Positions 16,001 to 23,472 of a stretch of 23,745 nucleotides of DNA are shown in pieces; the stretch's first letter is position 1; each line of letters begins with the position of its first letter. The notes beneath the pieces were generated by a model. The model did no database searches and had not been told where the DNA came from. It saw only the letters and a program-made list of their open reading frames with translations. Position numbers and translations under genes: made by a program. Source of the DNA: an uncultured Clostridia bacterium (GTDB taxonomy: Bacteria > Bacillota > Clostridia > TANB77 > CAG-508); the NCBI GenBank assembly GCA_934121875.1, contig CAKOVG010000016.1, positions 1 through 23,745 on the forward strand, written 5' to 3'.

Positions 16001-18181
16001 GATGTACCATCAGAGATAATATATTTGCAAAATGAAGAAAGTAAAAAAGTATGGTCTATGGGCTTAAACTCATGTCCAGACGATAATGATTACTATATCA
16101 CATATGGCTTAGGATATGCAAAATATCGCCATCAAAGTGATGAAATAAGCCAAAATTTAGAAATATATATTCCAATGGAAGATAATATAAAAGTGCAAAC
16201 TCTAAAACTTGAAAACAATGGACTTAAAAAGAAAAAACTAAAACTTGTGTATTATATAAAACCTGTGTTAGAAGAAGATGAGTTAAAATCAAATGGATAT
16301 TGTACATTAGAATTCATACCAAATTCAAATGTGATTTGTATGAAAAATACTGTAGAAGAAGAAACTTTTTCACAATATTTATTCATATCAAGTAGCGAAA
16401 AAATAACATCATATACTGGAAGTAAGCAAAACTTTGTGGGCAATGGAGGTTTAGCAAATCCAGATGGAATACGCCAAATAAAATTAGATAATTCAAACAG
16501 TTTATGGCAAAATGGAATAATTGCTATTCAATGTGAAGTAGAACTAGAAGCACTAGAAAGCAAAGAAATTGTATTTACACTAGGTGTGGGTAAAACTGTT
16601 CTAGAGTGCCAAGATATAGCATACAAATATTGCAATTTAAGCAAAGTAAAAGAAGAATATGAAAAAACTAAAAATTACTGGAGAGGCATAACAGATAATC
16701 TACAAGTAAGTACACCATTGGAATCTACAAATATTTTGTTAAATAGTTGGTTAATTTATCAAACTATAACTTCAAGATTATTAGGAAGAACAGGATATTA
16801 TCAATCTGGTGGAGCATATGGATTTAGAGACCAACTTCAAGATACAATTGCATTAAAATATGTTGATCCAGAGTTTACAAAACAACAAATAATAAAACAC
16901 AGTGCACATCAATTTATAGAAGGAGATGTAGAACATTGGTGGCATGAAGAAACAACAAGAGGAATACGCACAAGGTTCACAGACGATAGATTATGGCTAG
17001 TATATTTAGTAGAAGACTATATATTATTTACAGGAGATAAGCAAATACTAGATATTCAAACGCCATATCTAACAGGTGCTATACTCGAAACAGGAGTCGA
17101 CGAAAAGTATGATAGATATGAGCAGACAGAATTAACAGAAAGCATTTATGAACATTGCAAAAAAGCAATAGAAATATCTTTAGACTTTGGAGAAAATGGC
17201 TTACCTAAAATAGGCTCAGGGGACTGGAATGACGGATTTAGTACAGTAGGAAATAAAGGCAAAGGCGAGAGTGTATGGTTGGGATTTTTCATGTATGATG
17301 TTTTAAAGAAATTTATTCCAATATGTATAGAAAAAAATGAACCGGACCTAGCAAAAAAATATGAAGAAATAATGGAAAAATTAAAAAGAGCATTAAATAC
17401 AAATGGATGGGATGGTAGATGGTTTAGAAGAGCATTTATGGACGACGGAAATATTTTAGGAAGTATACAAAACGAGGAATGTAGAATAGACTCAATTGCA
17501 CAAAGCTGGTCTGTAATATCAGAAGCAGGAGACAATGACAAAAAATATATATCAATGGAAAGTTTAGAAAATCACTTAATAGATAAAGAAAATGGAGTGA
17601 TAAAATTACTAGACCCGCCATTTGACAAAGGAATACTAAAACCAGGTTATATTAGTAGCTATGTACCAGGAACAAGAGAAAATGGAGGACAATACACACA
17701 TGGAGCAATATGGACTATAATTGCATTTAGTTTGCTAGGTTTTGGGGATAAAGCAGGAGAATATTATAGAATGATAAATCCAATTGAGCATAGCAGAACA
17801 AAAGAAGCGGCAAATAAGTATAAAGTAGAGCCATATGTAATTAGTGCAGACGTGTATACTCAAAAAAATCTGGCAGGACGAGGTGGTTGGACATGGTACA
17901 CAGGTTCAAGTAGCTGGATGTATGAAGCAGGTATTAAGTATTTATTAGGCTTACACATAGAAAATGGATATTTAAGTATACAGCCATGTATACCAAGCGA
18001 CTGGAAAGAATACAACATAAAATATAAACATGGAAACTCTGTATATAACATTCATGTAAGTAATCTAAATAGCAAAAGTAATACAGTACAAAGCTTTAAG
18101 CTAAATGGACAAGAAATACTAGACAAGAAAATCAAACTTAATACAGAAGGTGGAATATATGCTATAGATATATTTATGTAA
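10076..18181 (+). CDS. NdvB/Cgs-like cyclic beta-1,2-glucan synthase (GT84-glycoamylase-GH94)
   Basis: This giant 2701-residue membrane enzyme has the same domain order as alpha-proteobacterial Cgs/NdvB. About 1-380: soluble N-terminal part. About 388-445: two membrane helices. About 469-780: family 84/2-type glycosyltransferase with VITLDADTE (D610, D612), HDLLEG (D724) and HRWTRGDW (R758, W759). About 790-835 and 930-978: further helices. About 1020-1370: glycoamylase-like domain (TSPTNIGLG, MAHHQG at 1353). About 1430-1900 and 1910-2700: GH94-type sandwich and alpha/alpha-barrel regions, with YGFRDQLQD near 2248 and GDWNDG (D2383-G2387), which holds the family general acid. Family members polymerise UDP-glucose into beta-1,2-glucan and set chain length by phosphorolysis. 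Product and cyclisation are inferred. The start is supported by AAGGAG. It stands alone between a RAYT element and a small membrane gene. Confidence 0.85.
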   Translation: MQYRTLMIKGAILGKNELEDYLEKVASSHNLQNFSDKETYPIPRLKENFELITQTYNLLNEHAKLKIPIHSAGEWILDNYYVIDEAVKNIKLELPKHKYTKFLGLANGNYAGFARVYVLASEIVNYTDNKIDGKNLSDYIQAYQKKKTLSMEEIWSIGIFMKIALIENIRQICEKIYVSQLQKYKVENIIERLVEQKNKDELQFTKLSEYKDKLTKHTEMKYPFIEYLSYKLKKYGKKAYPYISILEEQVNRAGMDLDEAIKKEHFEIAINKVSMGNCITSIKNLNRISMLEIFENINGVEDILKQDPANVYEKMDYQTKIVYRNAIKEIAKKTKISEIYIAKKVWHLADKAKGDKQKHVGYYLISDGRGQLLQELTGKKTNKLSNDKKIAIWLTVLSICTAIICILFATCFYAKAQFSVWFAVLLGVLLIIPVQTILVQIAQYILGKFIKPNPIPKLDFEAGVPEESATFVVIPTIVNSKQKVQKIMKNLEKYYMANKSDNIYFALLGDCTAGKNEKEPFDEEVVSTGIEEADRLNKKYPDNNFPKFHFLYRKRTWNTAEECYLGWERKRGLLNQFNEYVLGKSKNEFLANTIEKCEKIPKIKYVITLDADTELCLNTGLELIGAMAHILNKPVLNHKQDLVVEGHALIQPRVGISLLDVQKSYFTKLYAGSGGKDAYTNAISDIYQDNFEEGIFTGKGIYDLQIFSTVLANEIPQNTVLSHDLLEGSYLRCGLATDIMLLDGYPTGYNSFKARLHRWTRGDWQLMQWLGSSIINKREEKKENPLSILSRYKILDNLVRSLLEPTVIISMIYVSIFKLLFNTKIWSIITLLVVATIIPTILELLNRIIFKKDQEKPQKTFTKTISGPNAAIQRGLLALGSLPDKAYFNLNACIKTLRRVFVTKKHLLEWMTAEDAEKNAKKDLFSYYKNMISNVILGILTLVMLFILPLKFSNIFILLFGLLWIITPTVMWQISKEYKVTPQLEKLNASDKEYLLNLGKKTWQYFKEFINEKSNFLPPDNYQEDRKSKLANRTSPTNIGLGLLAVVASYDLGYENLEDTLELLKKMLNTISNLPKWNGHLYNWYNLDNLQPLMPRYISSVDSGNLVGYLFTLKQFLLEHIQENNVETLLLTVDTLIKNTDFSKLYDKNTRLFSIGFNIEENGLTDSYYDLLASEARQTSLIAIAKKDVPARHWNNLSRTLTILNKYKGLISWSGTAFEYFMPNINIPKYPGSLLDESCKFMLMSQKEYAKKLNIPWGISESAFYLKDLQNNYQYKAFGIPWIGLKRGLSDEMVTSSYGSILALTEAPKEVVENLKILEKNGMYKQYGFYESIDYTPTRLKKGEKYAVVKTYMAHHQGLILLAINNLFKNNIMQKRFMENPELKAIDILLQEKMPENIIITKEKKEKVEKIKYVYDNNYSVREITKPNLKIPQINVISSNEYTVVMNAKGEGYSKYKNILINRYKKTNDIEQGIFFYIKDVKTNRIWTTNKMSYMNNADKYVMYFSDDQNKIVRQDGGIETILKTTIIADSPVELRSLEIINHGLESKTLEITSFLEPILSEPEQDYSHPSFNNLFLNYEYLDDLKAILVTRRKRTEKENQVFLGIKFYTENETVGKLEYEIDKEKFYGRNELGLPIAIKNSIPFSNNIQLTTESIVSMKRTITIKSEEKVTLNLIMAVAETKQKVIENLKEFTSQATIKHNFELARASKEAENKYLRVTAKQTELYQKMLGYLLYNNPLKTLTCSNMKAPVSRLWQYGISGDLPILLLKIKEKDEIETLEETLKAYNYFRVKNVLVDLIIINQEKYSYDGNLKYEIYNSISNENLSYLQNIKGGIFVLENLSQDEINFFEYRANLTLNASYGNIYRYLKELEDEYLDSIKDIPFEETPRTVENTPAKREKLTELKYLNDYGGFSQDGKEYIIRINKDEKLPTVWSHILTNKQFGTLVTEGMGGYTWYKNSRLNRLTAWSNLPVQDVPSEIIYLQNEESKKVWSMGLNSCPDDNDYYITYGLGYAKYRHQSDEISQNLEIYIPMEDNIKVQTLKLENNGLKKKKLKLVYYIKPVLEEDELKSNGYCTLEFIPNSNVICMKNTVEEETFSQYLFISSSEKITSYTGSKQNFVGNGGLANPDGIRQIKLDNSNSLWQNGIIAIQCEVELEALESKEIVFTLGVGKTVLECQDIAYKYCNLSKVKEEYEKTKNYWRGITDNLQVSTPLESTNILLNSWLIYQTITSRLLGRTGYYQSGGAYGFRDQLQDTIALKYVDPEFTKQQIIKHSAHQFIEGDVEHWWHEETTRGIRTRFTDDRLWLVYLVEDYILFTGDKQILDIQTPYLTGAILETGVDEKYDRYEQTELTESIYEHCKKAIEISLDFGENGLPKIGSGDWNDGFSTVGNKGKGESVWLGFFMYDVLKKFIPICIEKNEPDLAKKYEEIMEKLKRALNTNGWDGRWFRRAFMDDGNILGSIQNEECRIDSIAQSWSVISEAGDNDKKYISMESLENHLIDKENGVIKLLDPPFDKGILKPGYISSYVPGTRENGGQYTHGAIWTIIAFSLLGFGDKAGEYYRMINPIEHSRTKEAANKYKVEPYVISADVYTQKNLAGRGGWTWYTGSSSWMYEAGIKYLLGLHIENGYLSIQPCIPSDWKEYNIKYKHGNSVYNIHVSNLNSKSNTVQSFKLNGQEILDKKIKLNTEGGIYAIDIFM

Positions 18182-18188
18182 ACTAAAT

Positions 18189-18217
18189 TTGATTTATGTG
18201 AGAAAAAATGGTATAAT
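18189..18217 (+). promoter_or_regulatory. Extended -10 promoter of the small membrane protein gene
   Basis: TTGATT (18189-18194), a 17-bp spacer and TATAAT (18212-18217) with TG one base upstream. It begins eight bases after the glucan synthase stop. This argues that an upstream in-frame ATG at 18189 is not the true start. Confidence 0.75.
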
Positions 18218-18269
18218 TAATATAATTATAGCTCAAGTAGCTAATTTATTAAAAAAGAGGTTATACATC

Positions 18270-18527
18270 ATGAAAAAGTTCAACTTTAATTTCCTCGCGC
18301 ACAAGGTAATCGGATTGATGTCCTTGGCATTGGGTATCCATTTTATAGTTGCCCATTTTAATAAGGTTTTTCCATTCGGTCTGGGATTTGAAAACAATGA
18401 GCTTATGTTCATTTGGGCATATACTGGATGTTTCATTGGTGCAGCATTTGTTGCATATGGCATCATGCAGTTGTTTCACAAGACTGTCACAAAATTTCTC
18501 AGAAAAATCGAACGGGGAGAAATCTAA
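18270..18527 (+). CDS. Small two-helix membrane protein, unknown function
   Basis: This 85-residue protein starts at ATG 18270 (MKKFNFNF), after AAGAGG about 8 nt upstream. An in-frame ATG at 18189 would add 27 residues but overlaps the promoter. Two hydrophobic helices are visible (about 12-33 and 48-70, GLMSLALGIHFIVAHF and FIWAYTGCFIGAAFVAYGIM), with a basic C-terminal tail (KTVTKFLRKIERGE). It has its own promoter and terminator. Composition is unlike the flanks: about 38% GC, leucines as TTG/CTC/CTG/CTT with no TTA, and an arginine CGG. This suggests transfer from another genome. Two-helix topology could fit a phage holin-like protein or a small membrane regulator, but I recognise no family. 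Confidence 0.75.
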   Translation: MKKFNFNFLAHKVIGLMSLALGIHFIVAHFNKVFPFGLGFENNELMFIWAYTGCFIGAAFVAYGIMQLFHKTVTKFLRKIERGEI

Positions 18528-18532
18528 GGAAG

Positions 18533-18561
18533 ACGGAATCACGAAAGTGATTCCGTTTTTT
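18533..18561 (+). terminator. Rho-independent terminator with GAAA tetraloop
   Basis: ACGGAATCAC, loop GAAA, GTGATTCCGT, then a T-run. A perfect 10-bp stem that closes the small membrane gene six bases after its stop and insulates it from the downstream two-component operon. Confidence 0.93.
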
Positions 18562-18619
18562 CTATTACAAAAACATTTCGAAAATATTTCAAAAATATGA
18601 CAAAATTATTCAAAAAAAC

Positions 18620-18648
18620 TTGTACAAAACTGTGTAATATGATATAAA
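18620..18648 (+). promoter_or_regulatory. Promoter of the walRK-lepB-holB-ricT operon
   Basis: TTGTAC (18620-18625), a 17-bp spacer and TATAAA (18643-18648), with TGA directly before the -10 as an extended element. No second clear promoter was seen before 23439. Confidence 0.6.
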
Positions 18649-18698
18649 TATAGTATCAAAAATATAAGTCTTAAAAATAAGAAAGGCAGGGCTTTTTG

Positions 18699-19463
18699 GT
18701 GGAAAATAAAAAAGGTAATTTTAAAGAAGAAACAAATTTTGTGGAAGAAGATAAGAAAACTATTCTTGTCGTAGATGACGAAAAACCAATAGTTGATATT
18801 TTAACATATAATTTACAAAAAGAAGGATATGATACTTTAGAAGCGAATGATGGAGAAGAAGCAATAAAAATTGCAACAGAACAAAAACCAGATTTAATTT
18901 TATTAGACATAATGCTTCCAAAAATAGATGGACTAACTGTATGCAAAAAATTGAGACATACTTTGAATGTACCTATTTTAATACTATCTGCAAAGGACGA
19001 AGAAATTGATAAAATACTAGGGTTAGAATTAGGTGCAGATGATTATATAACCAAGCCATTTAGTGTAAGAGAACTAATGGCAAGAGTAAAAGCAAATTTA
19101 AGAAAAGCTGAAGTGAAACTTCAAGCAAATACAAATAGCGAGGATCCTAAAAAAGAAAGCTCTATATTAACAGTAGGAGAATTAAGTGTTGATACCGAAA
19201 AATTTGAGGTTAAAGTTAGAGGCAAAGTAATAGATTTAACTTTAAGAGAATTTGAAGTATTAAGATATTTAGCAAATCAGCCAGGTCAAGTGGTAACAAG
19301 AGAAATATTGCTTGAAAAAGTATGGGGATATGAATATTATGGAGATATTAGAACAGTAGATGTTACAGTAAGAAGAATTAGAGAAAAAATTGAAAAGGAC
19401 ACATCAAATCCTAAAATATTAATTACAAAAAGAGGAGTTGGATATTATTTAGCAACAAACTAA
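18699..19463 (+). CDS. walR: OmpR/PhoB-family response regulator, WalR-like
   Basis: This 254-residue regulator has a receiver (about 20-135) with acidic pair D26/D27, phosphoacceptor D70 in LILLDIMLP, Ser97 and Lys119 in YITKPF. A winged-helix DNA-binding domain (about 150-253) follows, with LTLREFEVLRYLA, VWGYEYYGDIRTVDVTVRRIREKIE and RGVGY. The pattern fits the WalR/PhoP/PhoB group, and the adjoining HAMP-PAS kinase supports WalR, which controls cell-wall hydrolase genes. There is no ATG: GTG 18699 lies 7 nt after AGGCAGGG and is preferred. TTG at 18696 is the alternative and adds one residue. A charged extension of about 18 residues precedes the receiver. It heads an operon with its kinase (48-nt gap). 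WalR versus another PhoB-type regulator cannot be settled by sequence reading. Confidence 0.88.
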   Translation: MENKKGNFKEETNFVEEDKKTILVVDDEKPIVDILTYNLQKEGYDTLEANDGEEAIKIATEQKPDLILLDIMLPKIDGLTVCKKLRHTLNVPILILSAKDEEIDKILGLELGADDYITKPFSVRELMARVKANLRKAEVKLQANTNSEDPKKESSILTVGELSVDTEKFEVKVRGKVIDLTLREFEVLRYLANQPGQVVTREILLEKVWGYEYYGDIRTVDVTVRRIREKIEKDTSNPKILITKRGVGYYLATN

Positions 19464-19511
19464 ATAAATATCATTTTTTACAAACTTGTACCTTAAAGGA
19501 AGGAAATAAAA

Positions 19512-20939
19512 ATGATAAAAAGTATACAAACAAAAATTATTCTAATTTTTTTCATATTAGGAATAATTATAATTGGTGCATTGTCATTTTTTAATATTAA
19601 TAGTTTACAACAAATAGAAAATGTAGCAGATACAGAAGCCTTTAGTACAATAATAGCAGAAAAAACATCACAAACATTCATAGTTATGGCATTATCAATA
19701 TGTTTTTTTATTATTATTACTGTGCTAGTAGGCTATTTTATACATAAAGCTGTGGTCAAACCAATAAATGTTTTAATCCAAAATGCAGAAAAAATAGCAA
19801 ATGGAGAAGAAGTAGAGTTTAAAAAACAAAATAAAAATCAAACACAAATCTCAGAACTTTCAGAAGCATTTAACTTGATGACAAATGAACTAAAGCAAAA
19901 TTTAAACGAAGTAGCAAAACAGAAAAAACAAATAGAAACTATTTTATTACATATGACAGATGGAATAATTGCATTTGATATGAATGGAAATATTATTCAT
20001 GTTAATCCAGCAGCAATGAAATTATTAAACATAGACGAAAATAAAAATAACTTTAATAGTATATTTAAAAAATTAGATACAGACATAGACCTAGAAAAAA
20101 TAGTATATTTAGAAAACTGGACATCTTCAGAACAAAGGTTAAATATAGGGGAAACCTATATAAATCTACTATTTGCGCCTTTTCAAGACGAAAATGATAA
20201 ACCAGCAGGAGTAATAGTTGTAATTCAAGATATCACAGAACATGTAAAACTAGACAATATGAGAAAAGAATTTGTAGCAGATGTATCTCATGAACTAAAA
20301 ACTCCTATTACTTCAATAATGGGATATGCAGATACCTTACTAGAAAGTAACTATGACAAAGAAATGCAAACCAAATTCTTAGAGGTTATTAGTTCAGAAG
20401 CTAGAAGAATGGCAAGGCTTGTTACAGATTTACTAGTCCTTTCTAGGTATGACAACAAAAAAATTATAAAAGAGGAATCTATATTTGATTTAGGAGAATT
20501 AACCAAAAACTGTATTGACAAGCTAAAATTTGAAATAGAAAAGAAAAATCATAATGTAGAGTGTTTTGTAACAGCAAATGTACCACCAGTAAATGCAGAT
20601 AAATATGGAATTGAAAGAGTTATACTAAATATAATATCTAATGCAATAAAATACACTCCAGAAAACGGCGTAATCAAAGTATATGTAGGATTTGTATACA
20701 ATGATGCCTATATTAAAGTTATAGATAATGGAATTGGAATTCCAGAAACAGATTTAGCAAGAATATTTGAAAGATTTTATAGAGTAGATAAAGCAAGGTC
20801 AAGAGAATTTGGAGGAACAGGCTTAGGACTTCCAATAGCAAAAGAAATTCTAGAACAAAACAATGGAAGTATTGACATAAAAAGTGAAATAGGTAAAGGT
20901 ACAGAAGTTGTAATTAGAATACCAGTTTATAAAAAATAG
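19512..20939 (+). CDS. walK: Sensor histidine kinase, WalK-like (HAMP-PAS-HisKA-HATPase)
   Basis: This 475-residue kinase has membrane helices at about 9-28 and 56-77, enclosing an external loop of only about 28 residues. A HAMP domain (about 78-132), PAS domain (about 140-245; DGIIAFDMNGNIIHVNP), HisKA with the phosphorylated His260 in DVSHELKTP, and an ATPase domain follow. N377 lies in NIISNAIKYTP, DNGIGIP starts at 405 and GGTGLGL spans 434-440. It should autophosphorylate and pass phosphate to the regulator encoded 48 nt upstream. Domain order equals WalK, but classical Bacillus WalK has a large extracellular PAS in place of this short loop, so sensing probably relies on the membrane, HAMP or cytoplasmic PAS. 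PhoR-type kinase is the alternative. AAAGGAAGG precedes the ATG. The signal peptidase gene follows after 18 nt. Confidence 0.88.
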   Translation: MIKSIQTKIILIFFILGIIIIGALSFFNINSLQQIENVADTEAFSTIIAEKTSQTFIVMALSICFFIIITVLVGYFIHKAVVKPINVLIQNAEKIANGEEVEFKKQNKNQTQISELSEAFNLMTNELKQNLNEVAKQKKQIETILLHMTDGIIAFDMNGNIIHVNPAAMKLLNIDENKNNFNSIFKKLDTDIDLEKIVYLENWTSSEQRLNIGETYINLLFAPFQDENDKPAGVIVVIQDITEHVKLDNMRKEFVADVSHELKTPITSIMGYADTLLESNYDKEMQTKFLEVISSEARRMARLVTDLLVLSRYDNKKIIKEESIFDLGELTKNCIDKLKFEIEKKNHNVECFVTANVPPVNADKYGIERVILNIISNAIKYTPENGVIKVYVGFVYNDAYIKVIDNGIGIPETDLARIFERFYRVDKARSREFGGTGLGLPIAKEILEQNNGSIDIKSEIGKGTEVVIRIPVYKK

Positions 20940-20957
20940 AAGGAAGGTAAAAACATA

Positions 20958-21614
20958 ATGAAAATCAGTGACAAAACTCGAGATATATTAGAGTGGATCT
21001 TTTGTATTGTAATTGCGTTTACATTAGCAATAACAATTAAATATTTTGTAGGAACACCAACAATAGTAAGTCAAGTTTCAATGAAACCAACTCTAATGCC
21101 AGGACAAAGATTAATACTAAATAGGTGGATGAGAACAACTAAAGAAATGCCTAAAAGAGGAGAAATAATTACATTTGAAGCACCATCTCAAATAACTTAT
21201 ATAAATTCTTATTGGGTTGATATGGCAAATCCAGTAGCCAAATATGACAGCAAAGAAGGATATCTTTGGATAGAAAAATTTATATATTATGTACTAGAAA
21301 TAGGCAAAGAAAGTTATATAAAAAGAGTAATTGCACTACCTGGAGAACATGTAAAAATTGAAAATGGTAAAGTATATATAAATGGTGAAGAATTAAAAGA
21401 AGAATATTTACAACCAGATGTGGTAACAACAGTAGAAGATAAAGACTTCAACTATTTTAGTGATTTTACAGTACCAGAGGGACATGTTTTTGCTATGGGA
21501 GACAACAGAGCACAGTCTACAGACTGTAGAGCTTTTGGATGTATACCTATAGAAAAAATAGAAAGTAAAGTTTGGATTAGATTTTGGCCATTAAATTTAT
21601 TTGGAAAGGTATAA
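20958..21614 (+). CDS. lepB: Signal peptidase I
   Basis: This 218-residue membrane protease has one N-terminal helix (about 11-31) and the S26 catalytic domain outside the membrane. The nucleophile Ser41 is in SMKPTL and the general base Lys122 in YIKRVIALPGE. The late box MGDNRAQSTDCRAFG is complete. It removes signal peptides from exported proteins, which would include the 1253-residue adhesin in this window. A segment of about 25 residues (about 90-115, including KEGYLWIEKFIYYVLEIG) between the membrane-side boxes is unusual and hydrophobic in places. GAAGGAAGG precedes the ATG. Two bases separate its stop from the next start, and the order kinase, peptidase, holB, ricT suggests a single transcript. 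Confidence 0.93.
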   Translation: MKISDKTRDILEWIFCIVIAFTLAITIKYFVGTPTIVSQVSMKPTLMPGQRLILNRWMRTTKEMPKRGEIITFEAPSQITYINSYWVDMANPVAKYDSKEGYLWIEKFIYYVLEIGKESYIKRVIALPGEHVKIENGKVYINGEELKEEYLQPDVVTTVEDKDFNYFSDFTVPEGHVFAMGDNRAQSTDCRAFGCIPIEKIESKVWIRFWPLNLFGKV

Positions 21615-21616
21615 AA

Positions 21617-22522
21617 ATGTCTTTTGAAAATTTAATAGGAAATGAAAAAATAAAACAAATACTTGAAACAACGGTAAAAAACAACAATGTACTACATAGC
21701 TATATGTTTGTAGGACAAGAAGGAATAGGAAAAAACTTATTTGCAAAAGAATTTGCAAAAATGATATTATGCAGTAACGAAACAAACAAACCTTGTAATC
21801 AATGTAAATCTTGCTTAGAATTTAATGGAGAAAGCCATCCAGACTTTTTACAAATAGCACCAGAAGATGGAAAAACTATAAAAATAGAGCAAGTAAGATT
21901 TTTACAAGAAAAAGCACAAGAAAAACCTGTAACTTCAAGTAAAAAAGTATATTTAATATCACAAGCAGAAACAATGACTAGAGAAGCTGCAAATAGTTTG
22001 CTTAAAACTTTAGAAGAACCACCAGAATATGTAGTTATTATTTTAACAACTTCAAATGAAAGCAAGTTATTAACAACAATAAAATCAAGATGTATGAAAC
22101 TATATTTTGAACCAATACCAGAGGAAAAAATAATAAACTATTTAAAACAAAATAGCATAGATTCAGATATTACAGAAAATATGTTAAAACATTGTGAGGG
22201 CAGTATTGGCAAGGCGCTGAAAATAAATGACTCAAAAGAACAATATATGCAAATAGAACAGCTAGTAAGCATATTAGATAAGCAAAATATAACACAAATT
22301 TGGAGCAAAGCAAACGTACTATATTCAAACAAGGATGAAATTATAGATTTGCTAGATTATATGGAAATAGTTATATATAATGCTATAAAAAATAAGTATA
22401 AAGCAAATTATATAAATGGAATACAATTTATAGAACAGACAAAACAAAGAATATTAGCAAATGCTAATTATGATATGTCAATTGATAACTTATTACTAAA
22501 ACTATGGGAGGAAGTTAATTGA
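21617..22522 (+). CDS. holB: DNA polymerase III subunit delta' (clamp loader)
   Basis: This 301-residue AAA+ clamp-loader subunit has a Walker A-like loop, GQEGIGKN (33-40), that lacks the usual final Thr/Ser. The zinc module cysteines are C52, C60, C63 and C66 (CxxC pairs), and the sensor/arginine-finger motif is S157-R158-C159. LLKTLEEPPE is typical of delta'/gamma family members. It helps load the sliding clamp at replication primer ends. ATG 21617 follows GGAAAGG and lies two bases after the lepB stop. An in-frame ATG at 21584 lies inside lepB and is less likely. The C-terminal domain is somewhat shorter than in Bacillus subtilis (329 residues). The stop overlaps the TTG start of ricT, repeating the holB-ricT neighbourhood known in Firmicutes. 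Confidence 0.9.
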   Translation: MSFENLIGNEKIKQILETTVKNNNVLHSYMFVGQEGIGKNLFAKEFAKMILCSNETNKPCNQCKSCLEFNGESHPDFLQIAPEDGKTIKIEQVRFLQEKAQEKPVTSSKKVYLISQAETMTREAANSLLKTLEEPPEYVVIILTTSNESKLLTTIKSRCMKLYFEPIPEEKIINYLKQNSIDSDITENMLKHCEGSIGKALKINDSKEQYMQIEQLVSILDKQNITQIWSKANVLYSNKDEIIDLLDYMEIVIYNAIKNKYKANYINGIQFIEQTKQRILANANYDMSIDNLLLKLWEEVN

Positions 22523-23439
22523 AAAAGATAGTAGGGGTTAGATTTAGAAAACCAGGAAAAGTATATTTTTTTGATCCGGATAAATTAAATATAGAAAAAG
22601 GTCAAAAAGTAATAGTAGAAACTAGCCAAGGACAAGAAATTGGAGATGTTACTACAGGTGTTAGAGAAATAGAAGAATCTAGTTTAACAGCACCTTTAAA
22701 AAAGGTAATTCGTATAGCAACACCAAAGGACATACAAATTGATGAAGCAAATAGAGAAAAGGAAAAAGAGGCTTTTAAAATTGCTCAAGAAAAAATAAAA
22801 AAATATAAGTTAGACATGAATTTAACTGAAGTTGAATATAAATTTGACAATAGTAAAATTATATTTTTCTTTACAGCAAATGGAAGAGTTGACTTTAGAG
22901 AGTTAGTAAAAGAACTAGCAGCCGTTTTTAGAACAAGAATAGAATTAAGGCAAATTGGAGTAAGAGATGAAGTTAGAAAAATAGGTGGCAATGGTGTGTG
23001 TGGTAGAGAACTTTGCTGTTGTTCATTTTTAGATAATTTTGAAGCAGTATCTATAAAAATGGCAAAAGAGCAAAATGTTTCATTAAACCCATCTAAAATA
23101 TCAGGAAATTGTGGGAGACTTATGTGTTGCTTAAAATATGAGCAAAACGTATATGAAGATAAACTAAAAAGGCTTCCAAAGATTGGAGCAATTGTAAAGA
23201 CAGAAGATGGAGAAGGAACAGTTGACTCAATACAAACTTTAAGAGAAACAATTCGAGTAAAATTTAAAGATGGAGAAGAAAGTTTCTATAAAAGGTATCC
23301 AGCATCAGAAGTTAAGATAATAAAAAATGTTGGAAGAGAAGAAATAGATCCAGAAGAAAATGAACATGCTAAAGAGCTAGAGGAATTAGAAAAATTAGAG
23401 AAACTAGATGAACAAGCAAAATCAGATGATGATATTTAA
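22519..23439 (+). CDS. ricT: PSP1-domain protein RicT (YaaT)
   Basis: This 306-residue protein starts with TTG 22519, overlapping the holB stop (TTGA) and placed after GGGAGGAAG, which indicates translational coupling. It opens MKKIVGVRFRKPGKVYFFDP and has the PSP1/YaaT core with two cysteine clusters: C161, C166-C168 and C198, C203, C204 (GVCGRELCCC, GNCGRLMCC). RicT, with RicA and RicF, forms the iron-sulfur Y-complex that promotes RNase Y mRNA processing and, in Bacillus, sporulation and competence. A Glu/Lys-rich tail (from about 275) is probably disordered. The partner genes ricA and ricF are not in the window. The ferredoxin gene follows after 33 nt. Identification is firm; the role in this organism is inferred. 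Confidence 0.93.
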   Translation: MKKIVGVRFRKPGKVYFFDPDKLNIEKGQKVIVETSQGQEIGDVTTGVREIEESSLTAPLKKVIRIATPKDIQIDEANREKEKEAFKIAQEKIKKYKLDMNLTEVEYKFDNSKIIFFFTANGRVDFRELVKELAAVFRTRIELRQIGVRDEVRKIGGNGVCGRELCCCSFLDNFEAVSIKMAKEQNVSLNPSKISGNCGRLMCCLKYEQNVYEDKLKRLPKIGAIVKTEDGEGTVDSIQTLRETIRVKFKDGEESFYKRYPASEVKIIKNVGREEIDPEENEHAKELEELEKLEKLDEQAKSDDDI

Positions 23440-23472
23440 CAAGAAATATAAAAACGAGAGGTGGTGAAATAA

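Noticed and set aside
18189..18269. Upstream in-frame start for the small membrane protein
   Set aside because: This start lies in the -35 element of the extended -10 promoter, so the transcript would not include it; ATG 18270 has a ribosome site.
21584..21616. Upstream ATG for holB
   Set aside because: It overlaps the end of lepB and adds residues not typical of the family; ATG 21617 has GGAAAGG at proper distance and starts the conserved SFENLIGNE sequence.
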